From JABCPE02 sp963509715 (lineage in GTDB: Bacteria > Bacteroidota > Bacteroidia > Flavobacteriales > Weeksellaceae), in the NCBI GenBank assembly GCA_963509715.1, contig CAUPCB010000002.1:1-64000 (forward strand): 64,000 nt of DNA. Reading direction: 5' to 3'. Of this stretch, positions 42,704-51,105 are shown piece after piece. Position numbers and translations under genes: made by a program. A model generated the notes under the pieces. The model was not told where the DNA came from and made no database searches. It was given only the letters and a program-made list of their open reading frames with translations. Each line of letters starts with the position of its first letter. The first letter of the stretch is position 1.

Positions 42704-43493
42704 ACTAAGAGTAGTATGTCTCTTCGGGACAGGGGTTATTTTTGATAAAACATTGAGCATTCTTCTCCAAAATGACATTAATGTGGTAGGTGTATGTAAT
42801 GCCAACAAACATAAGAATAAAATAGATTTTTCTTATCTCAAAATAGCAGTAAAAAAATATGGTTATTGGAATGTCTTTTTACAAATTATAGGAAGATTCC
42901 TGTACAAAATCCTAAATGCTAAAAAAGATAGAGAGATTTTTAATAAAATATATAATGTAAAGGAAATTAATGAAATAATTGAAAGTAAAGATGTTGATTA
43001 TCACTATACTACGGATTATTCTGATCCAGAAACTATAAAGTGGCTTAAGGAGAAAAAAGCTGATATTTTTGTTATTCATACAGGGTATTGGGTAGGGAAG
43101 AAAGTCCGCAATATAGTGGATGGAAGGTGTTTGGGAGGGCACCCAGGTATTACACCTAAATATAGAGGTGTTCATTCTCCTTTTTGGGCGGCGTATCAGG
43201 ATGATTGGGAAAATATTGGCTATAGTGTGTTTTGGGTAGATGGAGGAGTGGATACAGGAGATATTTTGGGGCAAGGGAAACTTGAAATAGAAGAAGGCGA
43301 TAGTTTTTTTACAATGAGCTGGAAGGGAATGGTAGGAATAGCAGAAAAACAAGCAGAAATTATAAAAAAAATAGAAAAAGGAGAGGATCTGAATGCTAGA
43401 AAAGTGGAGAATGTAACCGAAGAATCCAACTATACTCATCCAACAATTTTTCAATATTTGAAATATATTTTTAAGCAAAAAAAACTCAGATAA
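42678..43493 (+). CDS. Formyltransferase-family protein (sugar N-formylation likely)
   Basis: A 271-residue protein with the 10-formyl-THF-dependent formyltransferase fold. The catalytic region reads CLGGHPGITPKYRGVHSPFW with the conserved His, and the later GVDTGDIL contains the catalytic Asp. The size and setting among polysaccharide genes suggest N-formylation of an amino sugar, not Met-tRNA formylation. Start either at 42678 or 42687, both within the repeat. It overlaps the deacetylase and is followed by the glycosyltransferase after 1 bp. Confidence 0.85.
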   Translation: MKQMKQDTKLRVVCLFGTGVIFDKTLSILLQNDINVVGVCNANKHKNKIDFSYLKIAVKKYGYWNVFLQIIGRFLYKILNAKKDREIFNKIYNVKEINEIIESKDVDYHYTTDYSDPETIKWLKEKKADIFVIHTGYWVGKKVRNIVDGRCLGGHPGITPKYRGVHSPFWAAYQDDWENIGYSVFWVDGGVDTGDILGQGKLEIEEGDSFFTMSWKGMVGIAEKQAEIIKKIEKGEDLNARKVENVTEESNYTHPTIFQYLKYIFKQKKLR

Positions 43494-43494
43494 C

Positions 43495-44487
43495 ATGAAG
43501 AAAGTTTCCATCATCATTCCTGTTTATAATGTAGAAAAATATCTTGCAAAATGCCTTGATTCATTGGTGAATCAGACTTTGGAAGATGTGGAAATCATTG
43601 TAGTAGATGATGGAAGCAAGGACAATTCTAAGCAGATTATAGATGAATTTCAGACCAAATATCCAGATAAAATAAAATCTTTTGTGAAGGAAAATGGAGG
43701 GCTGAGTGATGCGAGGAATTTTGGATTGGATAGAGCGAGTGGCGAATATATAGGCTTTGTGGATAGTGATGATTATGTTACAGCGGAGATGTTTGAGGAA
43801 ATGTATTCTCTTGCCCAAAAATATGATGCTGAAATGGTGATTTGTAATCTTCAAAAAGTAGATGAAAATGGAAAAATCCTTCAAAAACTAACTCAAGTTC
43901 CTAATATGCCAGAGAAAATAGATTTGGCAAAAAATCTTTCTGTTTTTTCGGATTTGGGATATTTTGCTTGTAATAAACTTTTTAAAAGGGATTTGTTTGA
44001 AAACAAGCGATTTAAAAAAGGAGTGCATTTTGAGGATATACAACTTGTTCCGCAGCTTTTGCTGAGTTGTAAAACTTTAGCCCAAACCCAGAATTATCAT
44101 TACCAATACCTTGAACGACAGGATTCTATCACAAAAACTCACACGGAAAAAGGTTTAGATTTATTAAAAGCCATGAAGGATGTGGAAGAAGTTTTCTATA
44201 GGTCTCAATATTCCAATGAAAAACACGCATTGAGGGGGTTTTGGATATTTGAGGCGGTTTATTCTTATTTGGCGTATTTGGCTTTTGTGAAAGATGACGA
44301 ATTATACCAAAAAATGTCAGCAGAACTAAGAAAATTCATTAAGGAAAGAAAAATATCTTTGATAGAAATTCTTAATTATGAGCGGTTTGGTAAGAATTAT
44401 CTCGTATCTTTGCCAATTAAGAAAAAAGTATATTATTTATTGTATTTTTTTAAGCAGGAATGGCTTTTGAGAAAAATACTGAAATAG
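43495..44487 (+). CDS. Glycosyltransferase family 2
   Basis: GT-A fold transferase of 330 residues that adds a sugar from a nucleotide-sugar donor to a lipid-linked glycan. It begins KKVSIIIPVYNVEKYLAKCL, with IIVVDDGSKDNS for nucleotide binding, a metal-binding DxD-like VDSDDYV at about 85-91, and FEDIQLVPQLLLS as the acceptor/catalytic-side motif. No membrane span. It lies between the formyltransferase and the EpsG-like gene in a tightly spaced operon. Confidence 0.92.
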   Translation: MKKVSIIIPVYNVEKYLAKCLDSLVNQTLEDVEIIVVDDGSKDNSKQIIDEFQTKYPDKIKSFVKENGGLSDARNFGLDRASGEYIGFVDSDDYVTAEMFEEMYSLAQKYDAEMVICNLQKVDENGKILQKLTQVPNMPEKIDLAKNLSVFSDLGYFACNKLFKRDLFENKRFKKGVHFEDIQLVPQLLLSCKTLAQTQNYHYQYLERQDSITKTHTEKGLDLLKAMKDVEEVFYRSQYSNEKHALRGFWIFEAVYSYLAYLAFVKDDELYQKMSAELRKFIKERKISLIEILNYERFGKNYLVSLPIKKKVYYLLYFFKQEWLLRKILK

Positions 44488-44497
44488 CAGATAGAAA

Positions 44498-45628
44498 ATG
44501 ATATATTTCCTACACCCAGTTTTTACGATATTGACAATAATTCTGGTAATTTATAGCTTCTTGGAGGTAAATAATTATAAGAATTATAATTCTGTGTGGG
44601 TGGTAGTTGCTTTTTTGATAATATTTATTGGGCTAAGAGATTGGATAGGTCCAGATTATGGAAATTATTTTAAGGCTTATAAGGATTTTGGAATGAAGTT
44701 AGATATCTCTGATATTTTCAATATGGCGGTAAAGAAGGATCAGGATGTACATATGGAGTGGCTGTATTTGTTATTTGGAAATTTTACATATGAATTGGAT
44801 TTTTCGTTTTACACATTTACTTTTCTGCTAGCAATTGTTTCAATTTCGATTAAATACAAAGTTTTTACTGATAATGCTGCATATCCAGCACTTGCAATGT
44901 TGTTATTTATGTTTCCTACATTGTTTATTTCTGATGGAGGACATATGAGACAGGGGATGGCCATGGCAATACTTCTTTTTTCCTTTAAGTATGTTAAGGA
45001 GAGGAAGCTTCTTATGTTTTTGTTTATGATGTATCTGGCTGTAGGATTTCATACATCAGCAACGGTTTTTATTATTGCCTATTGGGTAGTTATGATTCCT
45101 ATGAATTCTACTCGAATTTTGATAGTTGTTTTAGTGTGTATGGCATTGTCTCCTTTAAAACTTTATCAGTATGTTTCATTATTGGATTCTCTTGCTTCTA
45201 CAGGGGTTTATTCTGGTTTTCAATCTTATGGTTCGTTAGATATAGAACAAAACTCTGTTCGTTTCATTAAGCTTACAGATTTAGTTTGTATAGTATATAC
45301 TTACTTTTTAGTTGCATATGATAAAGTAGCATGTCAAAAAATCCCATATTATGAATATATGAGAAATATAGGGGTTTTGGCTATTTGTTTGTATTTTATT
45401 GTTAGATGGAATGATATATTTGCATCAAGATTGATATCTAATTTTTTTATTTATATGCCTATGGTGTTGGTAAATATAGTTGCAGCTGTAAGTAGTGATA
45501 AACTGAAAAAATCATTACACTATACGCTTTTAGTGTTTGTGGTTTTCCAGTATTTTGTATACGCTAATATGCATGGGGTAAGAGCAGGATATACAATAGA
45601 ATATAGAAATCTTTTATGGTCAGAATAA
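44498..45628 (+). CDS. EpsG-like polysaccharide polymerase
   Basis: A 376-residue polytopic membrane protein, with about ten hydrophobic segments, of the EpsG/Wzy-like type. The signature parts are GLRDWIGPDYGNYFKAY near the N-terminus and SDGGHMRQGMAMAILLFSFKYVKERK with AVGFHTSATVFI in the middle, which are typical of EpsG. It probably polymerises repeat units on the periplasmic side. Ten bp follow the GT2 gene. Confidence 0.82.
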   Translation: MIYFLHPVFTILTIILVIYSFLEVNNYKNYNSVWVVVAFLIIFIGLRDWIGPDYGNYFKAYKDFGMKLDISDIFNMAVKKDQDVHMEWLYLLFGNFTYELDFSFYTFTFLLAIVSISIKYKVFTDNAAYPALAMLLFMFPTLFISDGGHMRQGMAMAILLFSFKYVKERKLLMFLFMMYLAVGFHTSATVFIIAYWVVMIPMNSTRILIVVLVCMALSPLKLYQYVSLLDSLASTGVYSGFQSYGSLDIEQNSVRFIKLTDLVCIVYTYFLVAYDKVACQKIPYYEYMRNIGVLAICLYFIVRWNDIFASRLISNFFIYMPMVLVNIVAAVSSDKLKKSLHYTLLVFVVFQYFVYANMHGVRAGYTIEYRNLLWSE

Positions 45629-45635
45629 AAATATT

Positions 45636-46754
45636 ATGAATGAAATAAAACTATTTTTGGGGTTAGAAGAACAAATGTTTTTTCTTATGAAAATATGTTT
45701 TGTTCTCTTACTTTCTTTTTTGTTAAGTTATAAAGCTATACCTGTAATCATTAGAATTTCAAAAAGTAAAAATCTAATGGACATACCAGGTGATAGAAGT
45801 TCCCATGAGTATAAAATACCTAATCTTGGTGGGATAGCTTTGTTTTATACGATAGGTATCTGTGCACCTATTTTTGCTTACGAGTTATTCATGCAGTATA
45901 GATTTTTGTTTCCTGCATTAGTTATTTTGCTCTATATAGGTGTAATGGATGATATTTTGGAGATGAAAGCCTATAAGAAATTAATTGGACAAATCGTTAT
46001 TGCGACCATGATGGTGGTGGGTTCTGATGTCCGAATAAGAAGTTTGTTTGGGTTATTTGGTATTTATGAATTAGAATATTTTGTAAGTGTATTTTTTAGT
46101 ATATTTTCATTTATTATACTTATCAATGCGTTTAATTTGATAGATGGAATAGATGGGCTAGCAGGAATATTTGCAGTGATTAGTTTTTCTATTTTTGGAT
46201 TTAGTTATTATCGTTTGGGAGAATATAATTATCCTATGGTTATCCTTTGTGTGGTGATTATCGGTTCTTTATTAGGTTTTTTATATTATAACCTATCCAA
46301 CGACTCGCGGCAAAAGATTTTCATGGGAGACACAGGTTCTATGATTATAGGTTTTATCCTTGTGTTTACAGCATTTTATTTCATTGATTTATTTATCAGT
46401 GATGGAGATATGGAATCTATAGGAAAGCCAAAATATCATTTGGGAACAGCTCCTATTATAGCGGCTGCTATCTTGATTATCCCTATTATAGATACTTTGA
46501 ATGTTATCATTGTAAGGATTTTGAATAAGAAATCACCATTAAGGGCGGATAGAAACCATATCCATCACAAGGTTTTGGATTTAGGTTTTACTCATAAGAA
46601 AGCTACAGCATTTATTATTACTTATTACATAGGAATAGTTTTGGTTACTTATTTTCTGCGCCATATAGATATTAATTTATTATTTTTAGTGGTGCTTAGT
46701 TTAGGTTTTTTTGGAGCATATTTGCCAAATATTATATCAAAAATGAAGAAATAA
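45636..46754 (+). CDS. WecA/TagO-like undecaprenyl-phosphate sugar-1-phosphate transferase
   Basis: Polytopic enzyme (372 residues) that starts glycan assembly by moving a GlcNAc-type sugar phosphate to undecaprenyl phosphate. It has GDRSSHEYKIPNLGGIALF, MDDILEMKAYKKLIGQI, the Asp motif NAFNLIDGIDGLAG, FMGDTGSM and the basic loop RADRNHIHHKVLDLGFTHKKA, which are the MraY/WecA superfamily motifs in order. The His-rich loop assigns it to the WecA/RgpG group, not to MraY. A promoter for the export genes follows. Confidence 0.92.
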   Translation: MNEIKLFLGLEEQMFFLMKICFVLLLSFLLSYKAIPVIIRISKSKNLMDIPGDRSSHEYKIPNLGGIALFYTIGICAPIFAYELFMQYRFLFPALVILLYIGVMDDILEMKAYKKLIGQIVIATMMVVGSDVRIRSLFGLFGIYELEYFVSVFFSIFSFIILINAFNLIDGIDGLAGIFAVISFSIFGFSYYRLGEYNYPMVILCVVIIGSLLGFLYYNLSNDSRQKIFMGDTGSMIIGFILVFTAFYFIDLFISDGDMESIGKPKYHLGTAPIIAAAILIIPIIDTLNVIIVRILNKKSPLRADRNHIHHKVLDLGFTHKKATAFIITYYIGIVLVTYFLRHIDINLLFLVVLSLGFFGAYLPNIISKMKK

Positions 46755-46766
46755 TAATAAAAATCA

Positions 46767-46774
46767 TATTTTTG
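46767..46774 (+). promoter_or_regulatory. -7 element for the export-gene pair
   Basis: TATTTTTG followed by TAG, 21 bp before the start codon at 46795. Confidence 0.55.
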
Positions 46775-46794
46775 TAGAATCAATAATAAAAACG

Positions 46795-47673
46795 ATGAAA
46801 AGAAACAGCATTTTAGGCCTAGTGGCAGCAATGATGATGATATCTTGTGTGGGAACAAAAGATGTAAAATACCTTCAAAAGAACGAAAATCTGGAAATTA
46901 ACTCTGAAGGATTAGTTCCTTACAATATTCCTGTATATAGAGTTACAAAAAATGATATACTTTCTCTTAATGTGATTACAACTCCTAAGGGAGATGCAGC
47001 TCAGTTTTATTCTTCATACAATGTTTCAGGAGGAGATGGTGCTGGAGCAGGAACTTTGAATCCAAGTGTATCAGCAGCTGGCACAGCGTCTGGAAGCGGT
47101 AGTACAGGAACTATGTCTGGAGGCAATGGAAATTACTATTTCCGAGGACTAAAGGTAGATTCTAAAGGAGATATAAATGTTTTTGGAATAGGTTTTATAA
47201 AAGCTGAAGGAAGAACATTGGAAGATATTTCTCAAGAAATCCAAACTCGTGTAAATGAAAATTTCTTAGGAGGAAAATCCGAAGTAAGACTTAATCTAGA
47301 TGGGATAAGATACTATATCCTTGGGGATGTAGAAACCATAGGGATTACAGGTGAAAAAGTAGCGTACAAACAGACACTTACCATCACAGAGGCTTTAGCG
47401 ATGAATGGCGGACTAAATAGAACTGTAGATAGAAAAAACATAGTTCTGCATAGAAAACTTCCAGAAGGAATAAAGATAGTAAAACTAGACCTTACTAGAG
47501 AAGATGTGATGAATTCACAGTATTATTGGCTTCAGAATGGAGATGAGATTTATTTAAATACCAGAGGAAGAAATCTTAATGGATTTGGTAAAGAGCCTGT
47601 TCAGACTATTAGTACAGCAGTTTCTCTTATTACATCAGCCCTTACGGTATATCTTCTATTTTCAAGATTATAA
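46795..47673 (+). CDS. Polysaccharide export lipoprotein (Wza-like)
   Basis: A 292-residue outer-membrane lipoprotein, with a lipobox MMMISC at about residues 14-19. It has the poly_export domain (YRVTKNDILSLNVITT, then KVDSKGDINVFGIGFIKAEG) followed by an SLBB-type domain (YILGDVETIGITGEK...). A Gly/Ser/Thr-rich insertion (about 75-120) interrupts the first domain. The C-terminus ends in a hydrophobic helix (TISTAVSLITSALTVYLLFS) that may cross the outer membrane. It starts the export pair with the BY-kinase 3 bp downstream. Confidence 0.92.
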   Translation: MKRNSILGLVAAMMMISCVGTKDVKYLQKNENLEINSEGLVPYNIPVYRVTKNDILSLNVITTPKGDAAQFYSSYNVSGGDGAGAGTLNPSVSAAGTASGSGSTGTMSGGNGNYYFRGLKVDSKGDINVFGIGFIKAEGRTLEDISQEIQTRVNENFLGGKSEVRLNLDGIRYYILGDVETIGITGEKVAYKQTLTITEALAMNGGLNRTVDRKNIVLHRKLPEGIKIVKLDLTREDVMNSQYYWLQNGDEIYLNTRGRNLNGFGKEPVQTISTAVSLITSALTVYLLFSRL

Positions 47674-47676
47674 AAT

Positions 47677-50178
47677 ATGATTCCAGGAAAAAATAATAAT
47701 ACACAAGAACAAATCCCCACAGGACAGGAAAAAAGTAAGGTGGGGACTTTCAGTATATTTAGTGTAGAGAGTTTTATTAGGAGAATTATTAGAAACTGGT
47801 ATTGGTTTGTAGGACTTGCTATTTTGGGATATAGTATTTTTTATATTTATAACAAGTGGTATGTTCAGAGAATTTATGCTTCAAATTTGTCTTTGAGTAT
47901 CTCAAGCGGTACAGCGAGTTATTTTACACCTAATCAGTCTATTAACTTCATTTGGGGACAGGAAGGGAATCAAGATGGAGTGTTCCTCAAAAAAATGGTT
48001 TTGTCTAGAAGTCATAATGAATATTTGGTTCAGGAATTGGATTTATTCGTAGGATATTCTACAAAAGGACTTCTAAAATCTACTTATCTGGACAAATATG
48101 ATTCTCCTGTTCTTGTAGAGGTGGATAAGGAACATTTACAGCAGGTCAATTATCCTATAACAATTTACCCAAAAGGAAATGGAAAATATGAAATAGAACT
48201 TCCAGAGGAAGGGCATTCTACACATTTGTATAGTTATAAAATAGAAGGATTTAAAGATGTTTCTGCATACGAAAGACCAGCAAATAAGGTGGTTTCTGTT
48301 AATCAATGGTATGAGACACCTAACCTACGGTTTAGATTGGTTCATAATCCAGAAGCAAAAGTTAAGTTAGATAAAATTATAATCAATTTAAGCACAGTAG
48401 ATCAAGCTGTTAGGACTATAATTTCTACTATAAATGTAGAATTTGATAAAGAATTAAACACCATAATGACTATCAGTAAGAAAGGTTATAACCTTCGTGA
48501 GACGGTATCTTTCTTAAATCAATCTGTGGAGAAACTTATTGAAAAAAGAGAAGAGGATAAAACCCTTGTGGATAAGAATACTCTTCAATACATCAATGAT
48601 AATCTCAAAAAGGTTAGACAAAAATTAGATTCTAGTGCAAACAACTTTAACCAGCTGAAAATAGATAAAAAGATGTTCAGCGTAGAGGGGAAAGACCAAG
48701 ATTTGTTGAAGAAAATTTATGATTTAGAAATAAAAAGAGCTGAGTTACTTACTAAAATGAATTCTCTTAATAATATAAGAAATTCTGTGAGTAGAAGTTT
48801 GGAAGACCTTATCAATGTTAATAGTGCGGGAATAGAAGATGGAGGTTTTATGGCAACTATTTCGGAGCTTAAAGCTTTGTATCTTAAAAGGTTGGAGATG
48901 TCTACTATCTATACACCAGATTCTGAGCCTATGCGGGAGATTAACAAACTCATCAGCGAAGCTAGGGGAAAATCCTATGGTAGGTTGAACGATTATTCTT
49001 CTGTTTATAATGAACAATTGGCCAAAATAAATGATGATATCAGAAGAGCAGAGCTGGATTTGGTGCATTTGCCTGATGACCAAAGGAAATATATAGACAT
49101 GGAAAGGGAGTATAAGGTGATAGAAACAACCTATAATACTCTACTCTCTAAACAAGCTGAGACTCAGCTCAGACTCGCAACAGCTAAATCCGACCTGAAC
49201 ATCATAGACCCAGCAAAAGACTTAGGGCAAGCTCCTATTGGACCAAATGTAGCAATTGTGAAATATGGACTCGTATTTGGTTTTATGCTTATACCGTTGT
49301 TGTTGATTTTAGTAACAGAGATATTGGACAACAGAGTGAAATCTATAGCAGAATTATTGGGTGTTGTCAAGATACCTCTTCTAGGTGTTATTGGTAAAAA
49401 TCTTCATGAGAACAATCTTACAGTATTGGAACAGCCAAAATCATCAATTTCAGAGGCGTTTAGGGGAATCAGAGCGAATTTAAGATTCCTTTATAATGAA
49501 GATGGAAATAGTAAAGTGATTTTGGTAACTTCATCAGTAGGAGGAGAAGGGAAAACATATTGTTCTATCAATATAGCATCAGTTCTTGGGCTTAGTGGCA
49601 AAAAAACTATTTTGCTCGGAATGGACTTGAGGAAGCCTAAAATTTTTGGAGACTTTAAGATAAATAACAAATATGGAATTTCTAATTATCTTTCAGGAGA
49701 TATAGAAATGCACGAGATTATCAATAAAACTAAAATTCCTGCTTTGGATGTGGCGACTTCTGGACCGATTCCACCGAACCCTTCGGAGCTTTTGATGAGT
49801 GACAAGAACAAGGAATTTATAGAATTATTGAAAAAAGAGTATGATTTTATCATTATAGACTCGCCGCCAGTAGGGTTGGTTGCGGACTCTTTTGAATTGA
49901 TGAAACTTACCGATGCCAATGTGTATGTGGTAAGACATGAATACACAGAAAAACACATGCTTAGAATGGTAACAGAGAAGTATCATGCAGAGGAGATTAA
50001 GCATCTTGGGCTTATATATAATGATTTTGTGTCTAAGCAAGGTTATGGTTATGGTTACGGCTATGGTTATGGTTATGGCTACGGCTATGGATATTTCGAT
50101 GAAGACAAAAACTATGAAGAGCCTACTCTTATCAAAATCAGAAATAAAATCAGGAGTATTCTTGGTAAAAACAAATAA
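47677..50178 (+). CDS. BY-kinase / Wzc-like polysaccharide co-polymerase with GY-repeat tail
   Basis: Inner-membrane chain-length regulator and tyrosine autokinase of 833 residues. It has an N-terminal membrane span (about 42-60), a long periplasmic Wzz part with coiled coil (300-510), a second span (about 525-550) and a C-terminal kinase with Walker A SSVGGEGKT (619-627), Walker A' LLGMDLRKP (from 646) and Walker B IIIDSPP (about 724). The C-terminal tyrosine cluster is nine Gly-Tyr units in a row (789-806), followed by a basic tail. The repeat is encoded by hexanucleotides at 50041-50094. It partners the export lipoprotein. Confidence 0.95.
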   Translation: MIPGKNNNTQEQIPTGQEKSKVGTFSIFSVESFIRRIIRNWYWFVGLAILGYSIFYIYNKWYVQRIYASNLSLSISSGTASYFTPNQSINFIWGQEGNQDGVFLKKMVLSRSHNEYLVQELDLFVGYSTKGLLKSTYLDKYDSPVLVEVDKEHLQQVNYPITIYPKGNGKYEIELPEEGHSTHLYSYKIEGFKDVSAYERPANKVVSVNQWYETPNLRFRLVHNPEAKVKLDKIIINLSTVDQAVRTIISTINVEFDKELNTIMTISKKGYNLRETVSFLNQSVEKLIEKREEDKTLVDKNTLQYINDNLKKVRQKLDSSANNFNQLKIDKKMFSVEGKDQDLLKKIYDLEIKRAELLTKMNSLNNIRNSVSRSLEDLINVNSAGIEDGGFMATISELKALYLKRLEMSTIYTPDSEPMREINKLISEARGKSYGRLNDYSSVYNEQLAKINDDIRRAELDLVHLPDDQRKYIDMEREYKVIETTYNTLLSKQAETQLRLATAKSDLNIIDPAKDLGQAPIGPNVAIVKYGLVFGFMLIPLLLILVTEILDNRVKSIAELLGVVKIPLLGVIGKNLHENNLTVLEQPKSSISEAFRGIRANLRFLYNEDGNSKVILVTSSVGGEGKTYCSINIASVLGLSGKKTILLGMDLRKPKIFGDFKINNKYGISNYLSGDIEMHEIINKTKIPALDVATSGPIPPNPSELLMSDKNKEFIELLKKEYDFIIIDSPPVGLVADSFELMKLTDANVYVVRHEYTEKHMLRMVTEKYHAEEIKHLGLIYNDFVSKQGYGYGYGYGYGYGYGYGYFDEDKNYEEPTLIKIRNKIRSILGKNK
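50041..50094 (+). repeat. Nine hexanucleotide repeats encoding (Gly-Tyr)9
   Basis: Units are GGTTAT with variants GGTTAC, GGCTAT, GGCTAC and GGATAT. Length changes would be in frame and would alter the number of phosphorylatable tyrosines. Confidence 0.93.
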
Positions 50179-50180
50179 AC

Positions 50181-50216
50181 AAAAAAGAGCAATGAAAAAT
50201 TGCTCTTTTTTTATAT
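50181..50216. terminator. Bidirectional terminator
   Basis: AAAAAAGAGCAAT / ATTGCTCTTTTTT with a GAAAA loop, between the convergent BY-kinase and DUF2797 genes. Confidence 0.88.
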
Positions 50217-51002
50217 TTCAATATCAACTACATAGCCTTCGTGGTTTCTTATGTTGATAACATTTCCATCTTGGAAACAAAGATATTGTCCTTTTATTCC
50301 TTGTAAAATACCACTAAATTTAGGGTGTTTGTCCAAGGTGAAAGCCGAAATTTTCTCAGGAGCAGTGTAGGGAAAATCTATTTTCCAGATTTTTTCTTCG
50401 TTGATGGCGAATTTTCTACTTTCTACAGGAAAAAGACTCTCTATTTTATTTCTAAAATCAATTAAATCAATCTCGTCTTCATACTCATTTTGGAGCATTT
50501 TTCGCCAATTGGTTTTATCTGAAATGTGCTGTTTCAGAGCAACTTCTATCACGCCTGCTTCGTAGCGGTTTTCGGTTCGTGCTATGGGCAGGGCAAATGT
50601 AGCACCTTGGTCTATCCATCGTGTTGGGATTTGGCTTTCGCGGGTTACGCCCACCTTTACATCACCAGTATATGCCAAATACACGATATGAGGTTGAAGC
50701 TGAATGTTTTTTTCTATTTCCAAATTTCGCTCTTCCACACCGAGATGAGCCGTGGAAAGCTCTGGTTTTAAGATGGAATCACTGGCGAAAGGGCTTTCGA
50801 AAAAACATTTTTTACAAAATCCCATTCGAAAAACAGGTTCGCTGCTTCCGCACTCTATACACTGATAGCCAATATGTTGTATGCTTATTTTCTTTCCAAA
50901 TAACTCATTTAGGTGTATGATGTCTCCTGAAATATTTAGGTAATATTGCACAGGCTCAGCAAGTTGAGTTATCATTTTATTAATTTGTCCTCTGAATAAC
51001 AT
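50211..51002 (-). CDS. DUF2797 family protein
   Basis: A 263-residue protein with a probable zinc-binding segment, YQCIECGSSEPVFRMGFCKKC (four Cys at about 47, 50, 62 and 65 by estimate), followed by HIVYLAYTGDVKVGVTRESQ and RWIDQGA. The YLAYT...KVGVTR...RWIDQGA stretch resembles the GIY-YIG nuclease core, but the catalytic set cannot be confirmed by eye. Function unknown. It has its own promoter and lies between the export genes and the repeat protein. Confidence 0.82.
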   Translation of the reverse strand: MLFRGQINKMITQLAEPVQYYLNISGDIIHLNELFGKKISIQHIGYQCIECGSSEPVFRMGFCKKCFFESPFASDSILKPELSTAHLGVEERNLEIEKNIQLQPHIVYLAYTGDVKVGVTRESQIPTRWIDQGATFALPIARTENRYEAGVIEVALKQHISDKTNWRKMLQNEYEDEIDLIDFRNKIESLFPVESRKFAINEEKIWKIDFPYTAPEKISAFTLDKHPKFSGILQGIKGQYLCFQDGNVINIRNHEGYVVDIEI

Positions 51003-51019
51003 CTTCTTTTTTGTAAATA

Positions 51020-51027
51020 CAAAAATA
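51020..51027 (-). promoter_or_regulatory. -7 element for the DUF2797 gene
   Basis: Minus-strand TATTTTTG, 17 bp before the start codon at 51002. Confidence 0.5.
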
Positions 51028-51079
51028 TAAATTTTATGAATAGAAATAGAAAATCATGAAATTGTTATTTTTTTTTATA

Positions 51080-51087
51080 TACATTTG
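51080..51087 (+). promoter_or_regulatory. -7 element for the repeat-protein gene
   Basis: TACATTTG followed by CAG, 18 bp before the ATG at 51106. It rules out the upstream TTG at 51085 as the start. Confidence 0.65.
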
Positions 51088-51105
51088 CAGTTTAAAAAAA
51101 AGATA

